Part shown: piece after piece, positions 19,034 to 28,496 of the stretch
How the letters are laid out: each line of letters opens with the position of its first letter
How positions within the stretch are numbered: position 1 is the stretch's first letter
Translations under genes and position numbers: made by a program
Assembly (NCBI GenBank): GCA_003213235.1
Contig: QCNJ01000002.1
Span: 62,001 to 126,000 of the forward strand
Source of the DNA: Prochlorococcus sp. AG-424-P18
GTDB taxonomy: Bacteria > Cyanobacteriota > Cyanobacteriia > PCC-6307 > Cyanobiaceae
Length of the DNA stretch: 64,000 bases
Reading direction: 5' to 3'
The notes under the pieces: model-generated
Told to the model about the DNA's origin: nothing
Seen by the model: only the letters and a program-made list of their open reading frames with translations
The model's database searches: none

Positions 19034-20782
19034 ATGCCAAATATACATAAGCCTTTTCATCAAAAATATAGACCAAACAACTTAGACGAACTGGTTGGGC
19101 AAAAATTTATATGCATTACACTCAAACAAGCTCTATTAACAAAAAAAATTGCTCCTGCATATCTTTTTAATGGTCCAAGAGGCACTGGAAAAACATCAAG
19201 TGCAAGAATATTTGCAAAATCTCTAAATTGCCAGGCATTCGACCAACCTACGATAACTCCTTGTTGTAAATGTGACTTATGTAGACAAATTACAGATGGG
19301 AGCGCTCTAGATATTATCGAGATTGATGCAGCATCAAATACAGGAGTAGAAAATATAAGAGAAATTATAGAAAGAGCGAGATTTGCACCTACTCAAGCGA
19401 GATGGAAAGTCTACGTAATTGATGAATGTCATATGCTTTCAACGGCAGCTTCAAATGCTTTACTAAAAACTATTGAAGAACCTCCCTCAAGAGTTGTATT
19501 TATACTTGCGACGACAAATCCTGAGAGAGTATTAAATACAATAAAAAGTAGATGCCAAAAGTTTGATTTTAGAAGAATAAGCCCTAATGATATTTTTCAA
19601 CATTTATCAGAAATCGCCGAAAAAGAATCCATTGAGTACGAAGTTCAGGCATTAAAAATGATTGCAAAAAGGTCTAATGGAGGTATGAGAGATGCACAAA
19701 GCCTCCTCGAACAATTGAATCTTTTGCCAGAAGGGATAACAATTAATAATATCCAAAACCTCCTAGGAGAAGTATCAGAAAGTGAATTAACAAATCTGAT
19801 TAAATCATTGGTTGAGAATAATCCAGAGTCATTAATTGACACCTGCAACAAATTATATGATGCCGGAAACGAACCTCTTCAAATAATTACCGGATTATTG
19901 AATATAACAAGAGATCTACTATTACACACTGCAAATAATAAATATTCAGATCTTTACTATACGTCTGATGAATTTCGAGATGAGTTAGACAAAATCTCAA
20001 AAACAATAAATAAATCAACAATAATTAGTTGGCATAATAATCTGAGAAATATTGAATATCAAATCAAATCAAGTGATAATCCAAGGCTTTGGTTTGAAAT
20101 ACATTTAACTAGTCTTCTGGGTAGTCAAGAGATAAATAGTTTTGAAAATAAACAAGAACGTAAAAATAATACGACTGAAGAGAAGCATGAAAGTAGAAAA
20201 AACATTCCAATTAATAAAGAAAATATTTCAGATGAGATTCCAAAACCAAGTATCCAAGAAGAGATAACTCGCAAGGAATTGATCGAAAAAAAAGACGAAA
20301 AATTTGAAGTTCTTGAAAAAGAAAGTATTGAAAATATTTCTGATAATAACCAAAATAATCCTAGATCAAATTTAAAAGATAAATGGGAATTAATTCTTTC
20401 TAAAGTAGAGTTACCATCAACAAGAATGTTACTTTCACAACAAGCCGAACTTGAAAGTTTTGATTCGGAGAAAATCACAATTGCATTATCTCCAAACTGG
20501 GAAAGTATGATAAAAAGCAGAAAAGTTATAATTGAAAATACTGTAAAAAAAATATTTGGAAATGGAATAATACTTAATTTTTCAACCAAACAATTAAATA
20601 AAAGTAACCCAACAAACACTCCAGAAATAACCCAAAATGAAGTAAATAACTTCCAACCAATAAAAAAAATAGAACCAAAAACTAATTCGTCAACAAAAAT
20701 ATCTAACAAGGAGACTTATGATGATAGTTCAAAAAACCTAGCAAATTTTTTTAATGGAGAAATTATAGACCTTGATGAATAG
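19034..20782 (+). CDS. dnaX: DNA polymerase III tau (and possibly gamma) subunit
   Basis: DnaX is the clamp-loader ATPase. The core has Walker A GPRGTGKT (47-54), zinc-site cysteines at 66, 77/78, 80 and 83, VYVIDECHMLS, SNALLKTIEEPP and KSRCQKFDFRR. After about residue 370 comes a highly charged, low-complexity linker (to about 445), then a C-terminal domain (DKWELILSKVELPSTRMLL onward) that would contact polymerase or DnaB. The full product is 582 residues. An A8 run at 20286-20293 within the linker forms a possible -1 slippery heptamer preceded by an SD-like AGGA, which would yield a 424-residue gamma-like protein. No intein is present. The gene ends one base from the convergent glycosyltransferase gene. 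Confidence 0.95.
   Translation: MPNIHKPFHQKYRPNNLDELVGQKFICITLKQALLTKKIAPAYLFNGPRGTGKTSSARIFAKSLNCQAFDQPTITPCCKCDLCRQITDGSALDIIEIDAASNTGVENIREIIERARFAPTQARWKVYVIDECHMLSTAASNALLKTIEEPPSRVVFILATTNPERVLNTIKSRCQKFDFRRISPNDIFQHLSEIAEKESIEYEVQALKMIAKRSNGGMRDAQSLLEQLNLLPEGITINNIQNLLGEVSESELTNLIKSLVENNPESLIDTCNKLYDAGNEPLQIITGLLNITRDLLLHTANNKYSDLYYTSDEFRDELDKISKTINKSTIISWHNNLRNIEYQIKSSDNPRLWFEIHLTSLLGSQEINSFENKQERKNNTTEEKHESRKNIPINKENISDEIPKPSIQEEITRKELIEKKDEKFEVLEKESIENISDNNQNNPRSNLKDKWELILSKVELPSTRMLLSQQAELESFDSEKITIALSPNWESMIKSRKVIIENTVKKIFGNGIILNFSTKQLNKSNPTNTPEITQNEVNNFQPIKKIEPKTNSSTKISNKETYDDSSKNLANFFNGEIIDLDE
20274..20307 (+). promoter_or_regulatory. Candidate programmed -1 frameshift site in dnaX
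   Basis: AGGA at 20274-20277 (in AAGGAA) precedes, by nine bases, the in-frame heptamer A AAA AAA at 20287-20293 (codons for K419 and K420). After -1 slippage the frame reads R-R-K-I and stops at TGA 20305-20307. The layout parallels E. coli dnaX, where an SD-like element about ten bases upstream stimulates slippage. No strong downstream hairpin is obvious. A-runs are common in this genome. Confidence 0.4.
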
Positions 20783-20783
20783 A

Positions 20784-22085
20784 TTACACTCCAGTATGAA
20801 GAGTCTTTCGCCAGAGTATTTTTTTGGGAAAAATAGACATCTTAATAGTTACCCAAGGGATTACTAAAAACCAATGCGATAAATAAAAAACCGATACAAA
20901 TACCATCAAAAAATTGCTTTTTTGCAAAACAGGAACTTCACTTTTACAAGAAGAACCGTACCAAAAAGCAATTCCAGATAACATAAAAGCTGTAAATGAA
21001 ATAGGCCAGTAAATTGGTGAATCTAAAAAAGCAATACTGAAAACTAAATCAAAAACAGAAATGATTGGTAATGCATATTGCAAGATGAAAAAGTAAGTTA
21101 AATCAAATTTCTGCAAATAATCAATTTTATTAGTAAATAATTGATCTCCATAATCGAAGAATCTTTGCAACCCCCCCTCTGCCCATCTTTGCCTTTGCGC
21201 TAATAAAGCATTTAAATTCTCAACTGCCTCCTCCATGACAGGAGGATCCCATAAGATTCCAATTCTAGATTTTGATAATAATAATCTTAAACTCAAATCA
21301 AGATCATCTGTAACTGTATCTTCATTAAAAGAACCACATGCTAATAATGTGTCTTTCTTAATTAATTGACCATTTCCCCTTAATTCGGAAACTCCAGCAA
21401 CTGATAATCTTCCATATTGAAAGATTGCATCCATAGCCATCTCCATTGACTGACAAGAAGTTAAAAAATTCTTACTTACGTTAGTTACTGATTTTCTTAG
21501 TTGAACTGCAGACCAATCACCCTCTTCTACAAAACTAAATAACCTTATCAAAGAATCTTGTTTTAATTCAGCATCAGCATCCAAAACTAATAACCATTCG
21601 CCATGGGTAAATTTCAAGGCATAATTCAAAGCTCCTGACTTTCCTCCTCCTGCATTTGGAGAACGACTTATGACTTTTAGCTCGTCATATTGTCTAGATA
21701 ATCGATCTAAAATTAAAGGCGTCTTATCAGAACTACCATCATCGATTATGTAAATATTTAATTTATTTGTTGGATAATCTAAACTAAATAATCTTTCAAC
21801 TAATCTTGATATAACATTTTCTTCATCTCTAGCTGCGACCAAAATATCAAGCAAAGGTAACTCTTTATTGCTAATTCTTCCACTTACAGTATTTAAAACG
21901 TTGTTCCTTTTGAAATTTCTAGAAATAACTATTAAACCGTAAAAAACAATCACAAAAGAAAGAGTCAATATTATGTAAAAGAAATTTTCGATATCGTTAG
22001 CATGAGGAATAAAAGCTACTAAAAAACAAGCACTAAGAAATATAAACGACTTCAATCTTCGATTTTTATAAAAACCCTTACTCAT
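20784..22085 (-). CDS. Membrane-bound family 2 glycosyltransferase
   Basis: This is a processive-type GT-A glycosyltransferase, probably in the inner membrane with a cytosolic active site. Two hydrophobic helices lie at about 13-26 and 34-55. The catalytic domain carries DDGSSD (115-120), DADAE (169-173), TDDLD (259-263) and QRQRW (297-301), the D, DxD, TED-like and QxxRW signature of cellulose- or hyaluronan-synthase-like enzymes. Hydrophobic C-terminal segments follow at about 325-415. The sugar donor and product are not readable from sequence; an envelope polysaccharide or glycolipid is likely. The gene is 12 bases downstream of a SpoIID-like gene on the same strand, so both may serve the cell envelope. 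Confidence 0.88.
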   Translation of the reverse strand: MSKGFYKNRRLKSFIFLSACFLVAFIPHANDIENFFYIILTLSFVIVFYGLIVISRNFKRNNVLNTVSGRISNKELPLLDILVAARDEENVISRLVERLFSLDYPTNKLNIYIIDDGSSDKTPLILDRLSRQYDELKVISRSPNAGGGKSGALNYALKFTHGEWLLVLDADAELKQDSLIRLFSFVEEGDWSAVQLRKSVTNVSKNFLTSCQSMEMAMDAIFQYGRLSVAGVSELRGNGQLIKKDTLLACGSFNEDTVTDDLDLSLRLLLSKSRIGILWDPPVMEEAVENLNALLAQRQRWAEGGLQRFFDYGDQLFTNKIDYLQKFDLTYFFILQYALPIISVFDLVFSIAFLDSPIYWPISFTAFMLSGIAFWYGSSCKSEVPVLQKSNFLMVFVSVFYLSHWFLVIPWVTIKMSIFPKKILWRKTLHTGV

Positions 22086-22097
22086 AAAAGTAAATTA

Positions 22098-23651
22098 TTA
22101 ATTACTTAACTTCCATTGAGATAATATCTCAAATTTTTTTAGTTTTGCATTTCGATAGTAATGATTCAATATTTGTTCATAAGAGAATCCTAATTTAGCC
22201 ATTTCAATTGCTCCGGACTGAGATAAACCTACACCATGACCGAAGCCTCCTCCTCTCAAAAGCCATAAATCATCATTTAATTTATTAATAGTAAACAAAT
22301 TACTAGGTATAAAATTTAATACTCGTCGAATATCATCTTTAACAAGAAAAATAGATTTATTATCCTTGTCCGTTTGTATTTCCAATTTTGTCACTCTGCC
22401 ACTAGATCCTCGTTCAATAGAATTTAAATCGAAAACATCTTCATTAACATTTATAAGTTTGTTTTTAATTAACTTTTCTTTAATTTCAAGACTAGAAATT
22501 TTCTTATTCCATCGAAAAAGAGAATGATTACTCCCATAAAACTGTTTTTTATCAAAATCTAAAAAATTATTTAAATAAGATTCATTTGTAATTGGAAGTT
22601 TAAAAATTTTATTTAATGATTTTGAACCATCAATGAATGAATTGAAATAAGAATAATCTTGAATTTGCCAAGACTCACCTGCAGTAGCAGATACTCCACC
22701 ATTAGAACCATGGTAAAAAGCATTTATTGGTTGATTCTCATGAGTGAGAATTAAATTTGAAGTTTCGTCTATGGCTTTTTGTACGTTTTTATATGAAATT
22801 TCAGAAGGCTTATAAACTTGGCATTGAGTGCTTATACACAAATGATATTTATCCATATTAAATCTATCAGAATTAAATATGCCCCAAGTTCTTGCAATAA
22901 CTGCTTGAGCCTTGAGTGCTTCTAAAGGAGAATTTGGTCCAATTTCATATGGCAAAACACCTGCCAAATAGTCATCAAATTCAATTTTTTGAACTAAGGT
23001 CCAAGTTCCATATAAATCCTTTATTAAATAAAAATTTTTGCCAAAATTAACACCATTTATTTTTATTTTCTCTTCAGAATAAATATATATAGGACCTTCA
23101 AGTTTCATACCACTGTAGTCATTTCTAAGCACAGGAGTAATTTGAAAATTTTTTATTTTTCTGAAAATCTCATTTTTTAATTCAAACTCTGGCAGATCAT
23201 CTTGAAATGGAATCCATACTTCCCAATTTTTAGGATAGGCAACAGTCGTCTCAAATCCTTTATCTCTTAGTTTCTCTGCTTGTTTTTTTGCCGATTCATA
23301 GCTAGCAAAAGGACCAAAAACAATTCTTTCAATTGTTTTTGGATTTTTGAGGGGAATATCCACCCAGGTAATATTTATCTGTTTTGATTTATGTTTAATA
23401 CCGTTGGACGATATCAAGTTTAAAAAACCTTTATTAGTTGTAAAGTTTATATTCTTTTTCTCCGAAAAACTATCATTCTCTCCGCCTAAATATTGCTTTA
23501 AACCAATTAAAAATTTTCCTTTTTTAATTTCATTATTGAGTTCAACCTTTAGCAATTCCTCTCCTTTTGCATTTAAAATAAATTTAGTGTTTATTATTAA
23601 AAGAGAAATACAGCCTAAAAATAAGTTTAAAAAGGGAAATTTAAGTTTCAT
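22098..23651 (-). CDS. SpoIID/LytB-domain exported protein
   Basis: This is a likely secreted or periplasmic peptidoglycan-acting protein. A signal-peptide-like hydrophobic segment spans about residues 3-28. A region near 95-150 (FGPFASYESAKKQAEKLRDK) resembles a SPOR-like peptidoglycan-binding repeat. The SpoIID domain follows with YLAGVLPYEIGPNSPLEALK, AQAVIARTWG and FYHGSNGG, and ends in RGGGFGHGVGLSQSGA. In Bacillus SpoIID is a lytic transglycosylase; cyanobacterial homologues do not sporulate and their role is unproven. The 517-residue length is typical of cyanobacterial forms. It is divergent from rpmI and followed by the glycosyltransferase. Confidence 0.88.
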   Translation of the reverse strand: MKLKFPFLNLFLGCISLLIINTKFILNAKGEELLKVELNNEIKKGKFLIGLKQYLGGENDSFSEKKNINFTTNKGFLNLISSNGIKHKSKQINITWVDIPLKNPKTIERIVFGPFASYESAKKQAEKLRDKGFETTVAYPKNWEVWIPFQDDLPEFELKNEIFRKIKNFQITPVLRNDYSGMKLEGPIYIYSEEKIKINGVNFGKNFYLIKDLYGTWTLVQKIEFDDYLAGVLPYEIGPNSPLEALKAQAVIARTWGIFNSDRFNMDKYHLCISTQCQVYKPSEISYKNVQKAIDETSNLILTHENQPINAFYHGSNGGVSATAGESWQIQDYSYFNSFIDGSKSLNKIFKLPITNESYLNNFLDFDKKQFYGSNHSLFRWNKKISSLEIKEKLIKNKLINVNEDVFDLNSIERGSSGRVTKLEIQTDKDNKSIFLVKDDIRRVLNFIPSNLFTINKLNDDLWLLRGGGFGHGVGLSQSGAIEMAKLGFSYEQILNHYYRNAKLKKFEILSQWKLSN

Positions 23652-23687
23652 AAATTAGAACTTTCCTTATCAATTAAAAACTTTAAT

Positions 23688-23716
23688 TTGCACCAATGCG
23701 TATAAAGGTTTAGATT
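23688..23716 (+). promoter_or_regulatory. Candidate promoter for rpmI-rplT
   Basis: TTGCAC (23688-23693) and TAGATT (23711-23716) are separated by exactly 17 bases, with a start site expected near 23723, about 20 bases before the rpmI ATG. This is a reasonable sigma70-like match placed correctly for the operon, but not verified. Confidence 0.4.
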
Positions 23717-23742
23717 ATTCTAATTAAACACATTTGACTTAA

Positions 23743-23940
23743 ATGTCTAAACTAAAAACTCGTAAATCAGCTGCCAAAAGATTTAAAGCTACTGCGACGG
23801 GTAAATTCATGAGAAGAAGAGCTTTCCATAATCATTTACTTGATCATAAAAGTTCAAAATTAAAAAGACATCTATCAACAAAAGCCGTAGTTGATGAAAG
23901 AGATGCTGATAATGTAAGATTAATGATTCCATACGCATAA
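23743..23940 (+). CDS. rpmI: 50S ribosomal protein L35
   Basis: L35 is a small basic large-subunit protein. The 65-residue sequence begins [20 protein letters not shown] and contains [17 protein letters not shown], both hallmarks of the family. rplT follows after 28 bases, the universal pairing. infC, often the first gene of this operon in other bacteria, is not adjacent here. Confidence 0.97.
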
Positions 23941-23968
23941 ATCTTTAACCAATTTTTATTAGATATTC

Positions 23969-24316
23969 ATGGCACGGGTAAAAAGAGGCAACATAGCCAG
24001 AAAAAGAAGAAACAAAATCTTAAATCTTGCAAAAGGTTTTAGAGGCGGCAACAAAAATCTTTTCAGAACTGCAAACCAAAGAGTTATGAAAGCTCTTTGT
24101 AATGCTTATAGGGATAGAAGAAGAAGAAAAAGAGATTTCAGAAGACTTTGGATCTCTAGAATTAACGCATCTGCGAGGATAAATGGGACAAACTATAGCA
24201 AGTTAATAAATGGGATGAAAAATGAAGAAATTATCATTAACAGAAAAATGCTTGCTCAATTAGCCTTAAACGATCCTAAGTGTTTTGAAAAAATTGTTTC
24301 TTCCGTAAGTAAGTAG
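23969..24316 (+). CDS. rplT: 50S ribosomal protein L20
   Basis: L20 binds 23S rRNA early in large-subunit assembly and in several bacteria represses its own operon by binding the mRNA. The 115-residue protein starts [20 protein letters not shown] and has the RNA-binding [20 protein letters not shown] and the [13 protein letters not shown] segment. It is paired with rpmI upstream. A TPR-protein gene follows 36 bases downstream. Whether the autoregulatory RNA structure exists here cannot be seen in the short spacer. Confidence 0.98.
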   Translation: MARVKRGNIARKRRNKILNLAKGFRGGNKNLFRTANQRVMKALCNAYRDRRRRKRDFRRLWISRINASARINGTNYSKLINGMKNEEIIINRKMLAQLALNDPKCFEKIVSSVSK

Positions 24317-24352
24317 AAAAAAGAATATAATCTAGAAAAGTAATTATAAATA

Positions 24353-24910
24353 ATGGAAATACCTTCCTTTCAATCTTATTTAATAATTCTTTTTGTTGTA
24401 TTAATAATAATCTCTATTTTTGTATTCAGACAATTTCTAAAAACAAGAAGTGAAGAATTAAATTTAGTAAAATTCGAACAGAAAGGTTTAGATTCTCTCA
24501 CACAAGCCACAGAATTATATGAATTTGGGTCTATTCAGATAAAAAAAAGATTATATTCTGAAGCTACTAAAACTTTTTTAAAAGCAATTGAAAATTATGA
24601 AAATGAACCTGATGAAGCAAAAGCGATAATAAATAATGCTTTAGGATTTTCTTATGCTGCTCAAAATGAATTTAAGAAAGCAATTAAACACTATAAATCT
24701 GCAATAAAATCACTTCCAGAATATCCTATAGCCCTAAATAACCTCGCATCAGCACAACAGCGTTTACTTGAGTACGATTTGGCATATGAAACTTATCAAA
24801 AGGTTTTGGTGATAGATCCAAAAAACAAAACAGCAATTAAAAAAAGTAAGGAGTTAGAAAAAAGAAACAATTATGAACCTTATAAAGGTATTAAGGATAA
24901 GGGATTCTAA
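24353..24910 (+). CDS. Membrane-anchored TPR protein
   Basis: The 185-residue protein has one N-terminal hydrophobic helix (about 8-27) and then a soluble domain with tetratricopeptide-like repeats: [40 protein letters not shown], then [20 protein letters not shown] and [18 protein letters not shown] domains mediate protein-protein contacts, so a scaffold or assembly role is likely, perhaps at the thylakoid or plasma membrane, but no specific function can be assigned. It ends two bases before thiG, suggesting co-transcription, although no functional link to thiamine synthesis is evident. Confidence 0.85.
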   Translation: MEIPSFQSYLIILFVVLIIISIFVFRQFLKTRSEELNLVKFEQKGLDSLTQATELYEFGSIQIKKRLYSEATKTFLKAIENYENEPDEAKAIINNALGFSYAAQNEFKKAIKHYKSAIKSLPEYPIALNNLASAQQRLLEYDLAYETYQKVLVIDPKNKTAIKKSKELEKRNNYEPYKGIKDKGF

Positions 24911-24912
24911 AT

Positions 24913-25707
24913 ATGGAAAATTATTCTTCTTTACTAATTGGTGGAAAACAATTTTCCAGTAGATTAATGGTTGGTACTGGCAAATATAAATCTACTCAAG
25001 ATATGGTGGAAAGTTTATCAAATTCTGAAACGGAAATTATAACCGTCGCTGTTAGAAGAATTAAAAATGATCAGACCGGAGAAAATTTACTCGAAAAGAT
25101 CAACTGGGAAAAATACTGGATGCTTCCTAACACAGCTGGTTGTGTTAATTCCGATGAGGCTGTCAGAATAGCAATTTTAGGTAGAGAACTGGCAAAATTA
25201 TCTGGTCAAGAAGAAAATAATTTTGTGAAGTTAGAAGTTATTCCTGACAAAAAATATTTGCTACCAGATCCAATAGAAACTCTTAAAGCAGCCGAAATTT
25301 TAATAAAAAAGGGTTTTGCTGTACTGCCTTATATCAATGCAGATCCTATTCTTGCAAAAAGACTAGAAGAAATAGGTTGTGCAACTGTAATGCCATTGGG
25401 CTCTCCCATAGGCTCCGGGCAAGGTTTGTTAAATTTATCAAATATAAGGATTATTATTGAGAATTCAAAAGTGCCAGTAATAATTGACGCAGGAATTGGG
25501 GTGCCTAGTGAAGCTTCTCAAGCTATGGAAATTGGAGCTGATGGTGTCTTAATCAATAGTGCAATAGCACAAGCTGCAAATCCTTCTCTAATGGCTCAGG
25601 CGATAAATTATAGTGTGAAAGCTGGCAGACAAGCTTTTCTAGCAGGAAGAATTAAAAAACAAGACTTTGCAATAGCAAGTTCGCCGGAAAAAAATATATC
25701 TATCTAA
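24913..25707 (+). CDS. thiG: Thiazole synthase
   Basis: ThiG builds the thiazole phosphate of thiamine from deoxyxylulose phosphate, the ThiS thiocarboxylate and dehydroglycine. The 264-residue barrel shows [12 protein letters not shown] (16-27), [15 protein letters not shown], the likely Schiff-base Lys106 in [21 protein letters not shown] and [20 protein letters not shown] with the phosphate loop. The start is the ATG two bases after the TPR gene. No TPP-riboswitch leader is possible in that gap. ThiS and ThiO partners are not in this window. Confidence 0.96.
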   Translation: MENYSSLLIGGKQFSSRLMVGTGKYKSTQDMVESLSNSETEIITVAVRRIKNDQTGENLLEKINWEKYWMLPNTAGCVNSDEAVRIAILGRELAKLSGQEENNFVKLEVIPDKKYLLPDPIETLKAAEILIKKGFAVLPYINADPILAKRLEEIGCATVMPLGSPIGSGQGLLNLSNIRIIIENSKVPVIIDAGIGVPSEASQAMEIGADGVLINSAIAQAANPSLMAQAINYSVKAGRQAFLAGRIKKQDFAIASSPEKNISI

Positions 25708-25877
25708 TTTTCTAAATTAAGAAAAGTTTAAAGAGAAAGTAAAAATTTGTTATTTGCTTTTAATTATCGTGTTAAGAAAGAAGATTTGAAACTATTTACA
25801 ATATTTTTTCGCAAAGTGGAAGCACGCTGTAGTAATTTAATAAATATATTATGAATCTTTTAATTCTGGAGTTCTGA
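25708..25877 (+). promoter_or_regulatory. Spacer upstream of sqdB
   Basis: These 170 AT-rich bases separate thiG from sqdB. GGAG at 25868-25871 lies six bases before the sqdB GTG and serves as its ribosome binding site. A TATATT near 25848 could be a -10 box, but no -35 box stands out. No pho-box-like direct repeats are recognisable. I see no further gene here. Confidence 0.3.
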
Positions 25878-27071
25878 GTGAAAGTTATTGTTCTAGGTGG
25901 AGATGGTTTTTGCGGTTGGCCTTGTGCGGTGAATTTAGCAGAGCAAAATCATGATGTAATTATTGTCGACAATTTAAGTCGTAGAAAAATTGATATTGAT
26001 CTAGAGGTAGAATCTTTAACTCCAATTTCTTCCATAACAGAACGACTTTCTGCATGGGAAGAGACTGGAGGAAAGCCTATGAGATTTCTTAACATGGATA
26101 TCTCTAAGCAATATCAAAAATTACTCAATTTGCTCATTGATGAAAAACCAGATTCCGTAATCCATTTTGCAGAACAAAGAGCAGCACCATACTCAATGAA
26201 ATCGAGTTTTACCAAAAGATATACAGTAGATAATAATGTTAATGGCACCCACAACCTACTTGCTGCGATAGTAGAGAGTAATTTAGATATTCATGTTGTT
26301 CATTTAGGAACAATGGGAGTCTACGGATATGGATCACATAGAGGTGCAACAATTCCAGAAGGTTATCTAAAAGTTGAAGTTCCACAACCTGATGGAAGCC
26401 GCTTTGAAGAAGAAATATTACACCCTGCCAGCCCTGGTAGTGTCTACCACATGACTAAAACTTTAGATCAATTATTATTTCTTTACTACAACAAAAATGA
26501 TCTTGTAAGGATCACTGATCTACACCAAGGCATTGTTTGGGGAACAAATACAGAAGCAACTTTAAAAGATCCTAGATTGACAAACCGATTTGACTATGAC
26601 GGAGATTATGGAACAGTTTTAAACAGATTTCTAATGCAAGCCGCAATTGGATATCCATTAAGTGTTCATGGGACAGGAGGGCAAACAAGAGCATTTATAC
26701 ATATAAAAGACTCTGTAAAATGCGTACAACTTGCTCTTGAAAATCCTCCAAAATCTGGAGAAAGAGTCAAAATCTTTAATCAAATGACGGAGAGTCATCA
26801 AGTTGGAGAACTAGCTAAAAAAGTTGCTTCTCTAACTGGAGCTGATATCAATTATTTACCAAATCCAAGGAATGAAGCAGTAGAAAATGATCTAATTGTT
26901 GATAATAAATGCTTTATAGAATTAGGTTTAAACCCAACTACTCTTGATAATGGCTTATTAGAAGAAGTTGTTGAAGTTGCTAAAAAATACTCCAATAGAT
27001 GTGATCTTAATCGCATACCTTGTGTTTCATCCTGGACAAAAAAACAAGCTGAGGCTATAAAGACTAATTAA
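25878..27071 (+). CDS. sqdB: UDP-sulfoquinovose synthase
   Basis: SqdB converts UDP-glucose and sulfite to UDP-sulfoquinovose, the head-group donor for the sulfolipid SQDG. It is an extended short-chain dehydrogenase: NAD-binding GGDGFCGWPCA (7-17), substrate-domain FAEQRAAPYSMKSS, and catalytic Thr145 (TMGVYG) with Tyr190 and Lys194 (VYHMTK). GTGGQTRAFIHIKDSV and GERVKIFNQMTE are further matches to the family. The start is a GTG at 25878 with a good GGAG site. sqdX follows 27 bases downstream. Marine picocyanobacteria rely on SQDG in place of phospholipids, which saves phosphorus. Confidence 0.97.
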   Translation: MKVIVLGGDGFCGWPCAVNLAEQNHDVIIVDNLSRRKIDIDLEVESLTPISSITERLSAWEETGGKPMRFLNMDISKQYQKLLNLLIDEKPDSVIHFAEQRAAPYSMKSSFTKRYTVDNNVNGTHNLLAAIVESNLDIHVVHLGTMGVYGYGSHRGATIPEGYLKVEVPQPDGSRFEEEILHPASPGSVYHMTKTLDQLLFLYYNKNDLVRITDLHQGIVWGTNTEATLKDPRLTNRFDYDGDYGTVLNRFLMQAAIGYPLSVHGTGGQTRAFIHIKDSVKCVQLALENPPKSGERVKIFNQMTESHQVGELAKKVASLTGADINYLPNPRNEAVENDLIVDNKCFIELGLNPTTLDNGLLEEVVEVAKKYSNRCDLNRIPCVSSWTKKQAEAIKTN

Positions 27072-27098
27072 AATTTTTGAAATAGTTACCTTAAGAAA

Positions 27099-28232
27099 GT
27101 GAAAATTGCATTGTTTACTGAAACTTTTTTACCTAAAGTTGACGGCATAGTCACAAGGCTGACTAAAACAATTGAATTTTTAATAAAAAATGGTGATGAA
27201 GTTATAATTTTTTGTCCAGAGGGGTGTCCAGAATCATATATGGGAGCAACTGTAGTGGGAGTTGCTGCAATGCCATTACCCTTATATCCAGAGTTGAAGC
27301 TTGGTTTACCAGGTCCTGCAGTCTCAGATAAGTTAGAAAAATTTAACCCGGATTTGATACATGTTGTTAATCCAGCTGTACTTGGCTTAGGTGGCATATG
27401 GTTGGCGAAAACTAATAATATTCCTTTAATTGCTAGCTACCATACTCATCTTCCGAAATATCTGGAACATTACGGTATGGGTATGCTAGAGCCACTTTTG
27501 TGGGAATTACTTAAAGCAGCTCATAATCAAGCCTTGTTAAATTTGTGTACTTCCACCGCTATGGTCAATGAATTAAAAGATAAAGGTATTCAAAGGACTG
27601 CTCTTTGGCAAAGAGGAGTAGATACTTACAGTTTCAGACCAGATTTAAGAAGTGAGAAAATGAGAGATAAATTATTTGGAAAATATAAAGATGCTAATTA
27701 TTTATTGATTTATGTAGGAAGATTATCAGCAGAAAAACAAATTGAGAGAATTAAACCAGTCTTAGAAAGTATCCCTAATGCTTGTCTGGCACTTGTAGGT
27801 GACGGACCGTATAGAAACCAGCTTGAAAAAATCTTCGAAAATACCAAGACTAATTTCATAGGATATTTATCTGGTGATGAACTTGCTAGCGCCTATGCCT
27901 CTGGAGATATATTTTTATTTCCCTCTAGTACAGAAACACTTGGTTTAGTTTTACTCGAAGCGATGGCCGCTGGATGTCCAGTTATCGGAGCCAACAAGGG
28001 GGGGATTCCAGATATAATTAGCGATGGGATTAATGGTTGTTTATATGATCCAGATGAAAAAGATAATGGGGTACAAAGTTTGATTGAAGCAACAAAAAAA
28101 ATTCTAGAGAATGAAGATAAAAGAGAAATTATGAGAAAAGAGGCACGAAACGAAGCAGAAAAATGGGATTGGAATCAAGCAACGTTACAACTGCAAAATT
28201 ATTATTCAGATACGCTCAAAGAAATAGATTAA
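27099..28232 (+). CDS. sqdX: Sulfoquinovosyltransferase (SQDG synthase)
   Basis: SqdX transfers sulfoquinovose from UDP to diacylglycerol, completing SQDG at the membrane. It is a GT4-family, GT-B-fold enzyme: the N-domain has ALFTETFLPKVDGIVTRL (4-21) and PLIASYHTHLPKYLEHYG, and the C-domain has IYVGRLSAEKQIERI, ALVGDGPYRNQLE, FLFPSSTETLGLVLLEAMA and IGANKGGIPDII. The 377-residue length is standard. The start codon is GTG. Position directly after sqdB makes the functional assignment strong compared with other GT4 enzymes. Confidence 0.95.
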   Translation: MKIALFTETFLPKVDGIVTRLTKTIEFLIKNGDEVIIFCPEGCPESYMGATVVGVAAMPLPLYPELKLGLPGPAVSDKLEKFNPDLIHVVNPAVLGLGGIWLAKTNNIPLIASYHTHLPKYLEHYGMGMLEPLLWELLKAAHNQALLNLCTSTAMVNELKDKGIQRTALWQRGVDTYSFRPDLRSEKMRDKLFGKYKDANYLLIYVGRLSAEKQIERIKPVLESIPNACLALVGDGPYRNQLEKIFENTKTNFIGYLSGDELASAYASGDIFLFPSSTETLGLVLLEAMAAGCPVIGANKGGIPDIISDGINGCLYDPDEKDNGVQSLIEATKKILENEDKREIMRKEARNEAEKWDWNQATLQLQNYYSDTLKEID

Positions 28233-28247
28233 ATTTGAACTAAATTA

Positions 28248-28496
28248 TTATGCTACGTGTGGGGGCGTAGGATTACTATATGAACTTAAAGGAAGTATTA
28301 GAGTAGCTATATTTTGATTTTTTTCAGGCCTTTTTTTCTTTGAGAATTTTTTACCAAAAGGTACTCTTATAACATTAGTCCCCTCAATGGAACAGATATT
28401 TGAGTTATCTCCAGAAAAATTATTTACAAAATTTGGTAAGTTCACGTTTTTAACTGGCAGTTGCTTAAGATTACCAGATTTAAAATCTTTGGTCAT
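28248..28496 (-). CDS. Small hypothetical protein, 82 residues
   Basis: I do not recognise this protein. It is polar, with many Asn and Lys, a basic stretch KKFSKKKRPEKNQ in the middle and no membrane segment. Support for coding is moderate: it fills most of the gap between sqdX and gcvP, ends 15 bases from the sqdX stop, uses an ATG and has the codon style of its neighbours. It is a single gene convergent with sqdX. It could be a lineage-specific gene or a spurious frame. Confidence 0.5.
   Translation of the reverse strand: MTKDFKSGNLKQLPVKNVNLPNFVNNFSGDNSNICSIEGTNVIRVPFGKKFSKKKRPEKNQNIATLILPLSSYSNPTPPHVA

Noticed and set aside
20125..20709. A 194-codon hydrophobic minus-strand frame inside dnaX
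   Set aside because: It is antisense to the lysine/asparagine-rich linker and C-terminal domain of dnaX. The hydrophobicity is the expected complement of AAA/AAT-rich codons.
24911..24912. TPP riboswitch upstream of thiG
   Set aside because: thiG begins two bases after the TPR gene, so no leader exists, and no TPP-aptamer-like sequence was seen in the upstream coding region.
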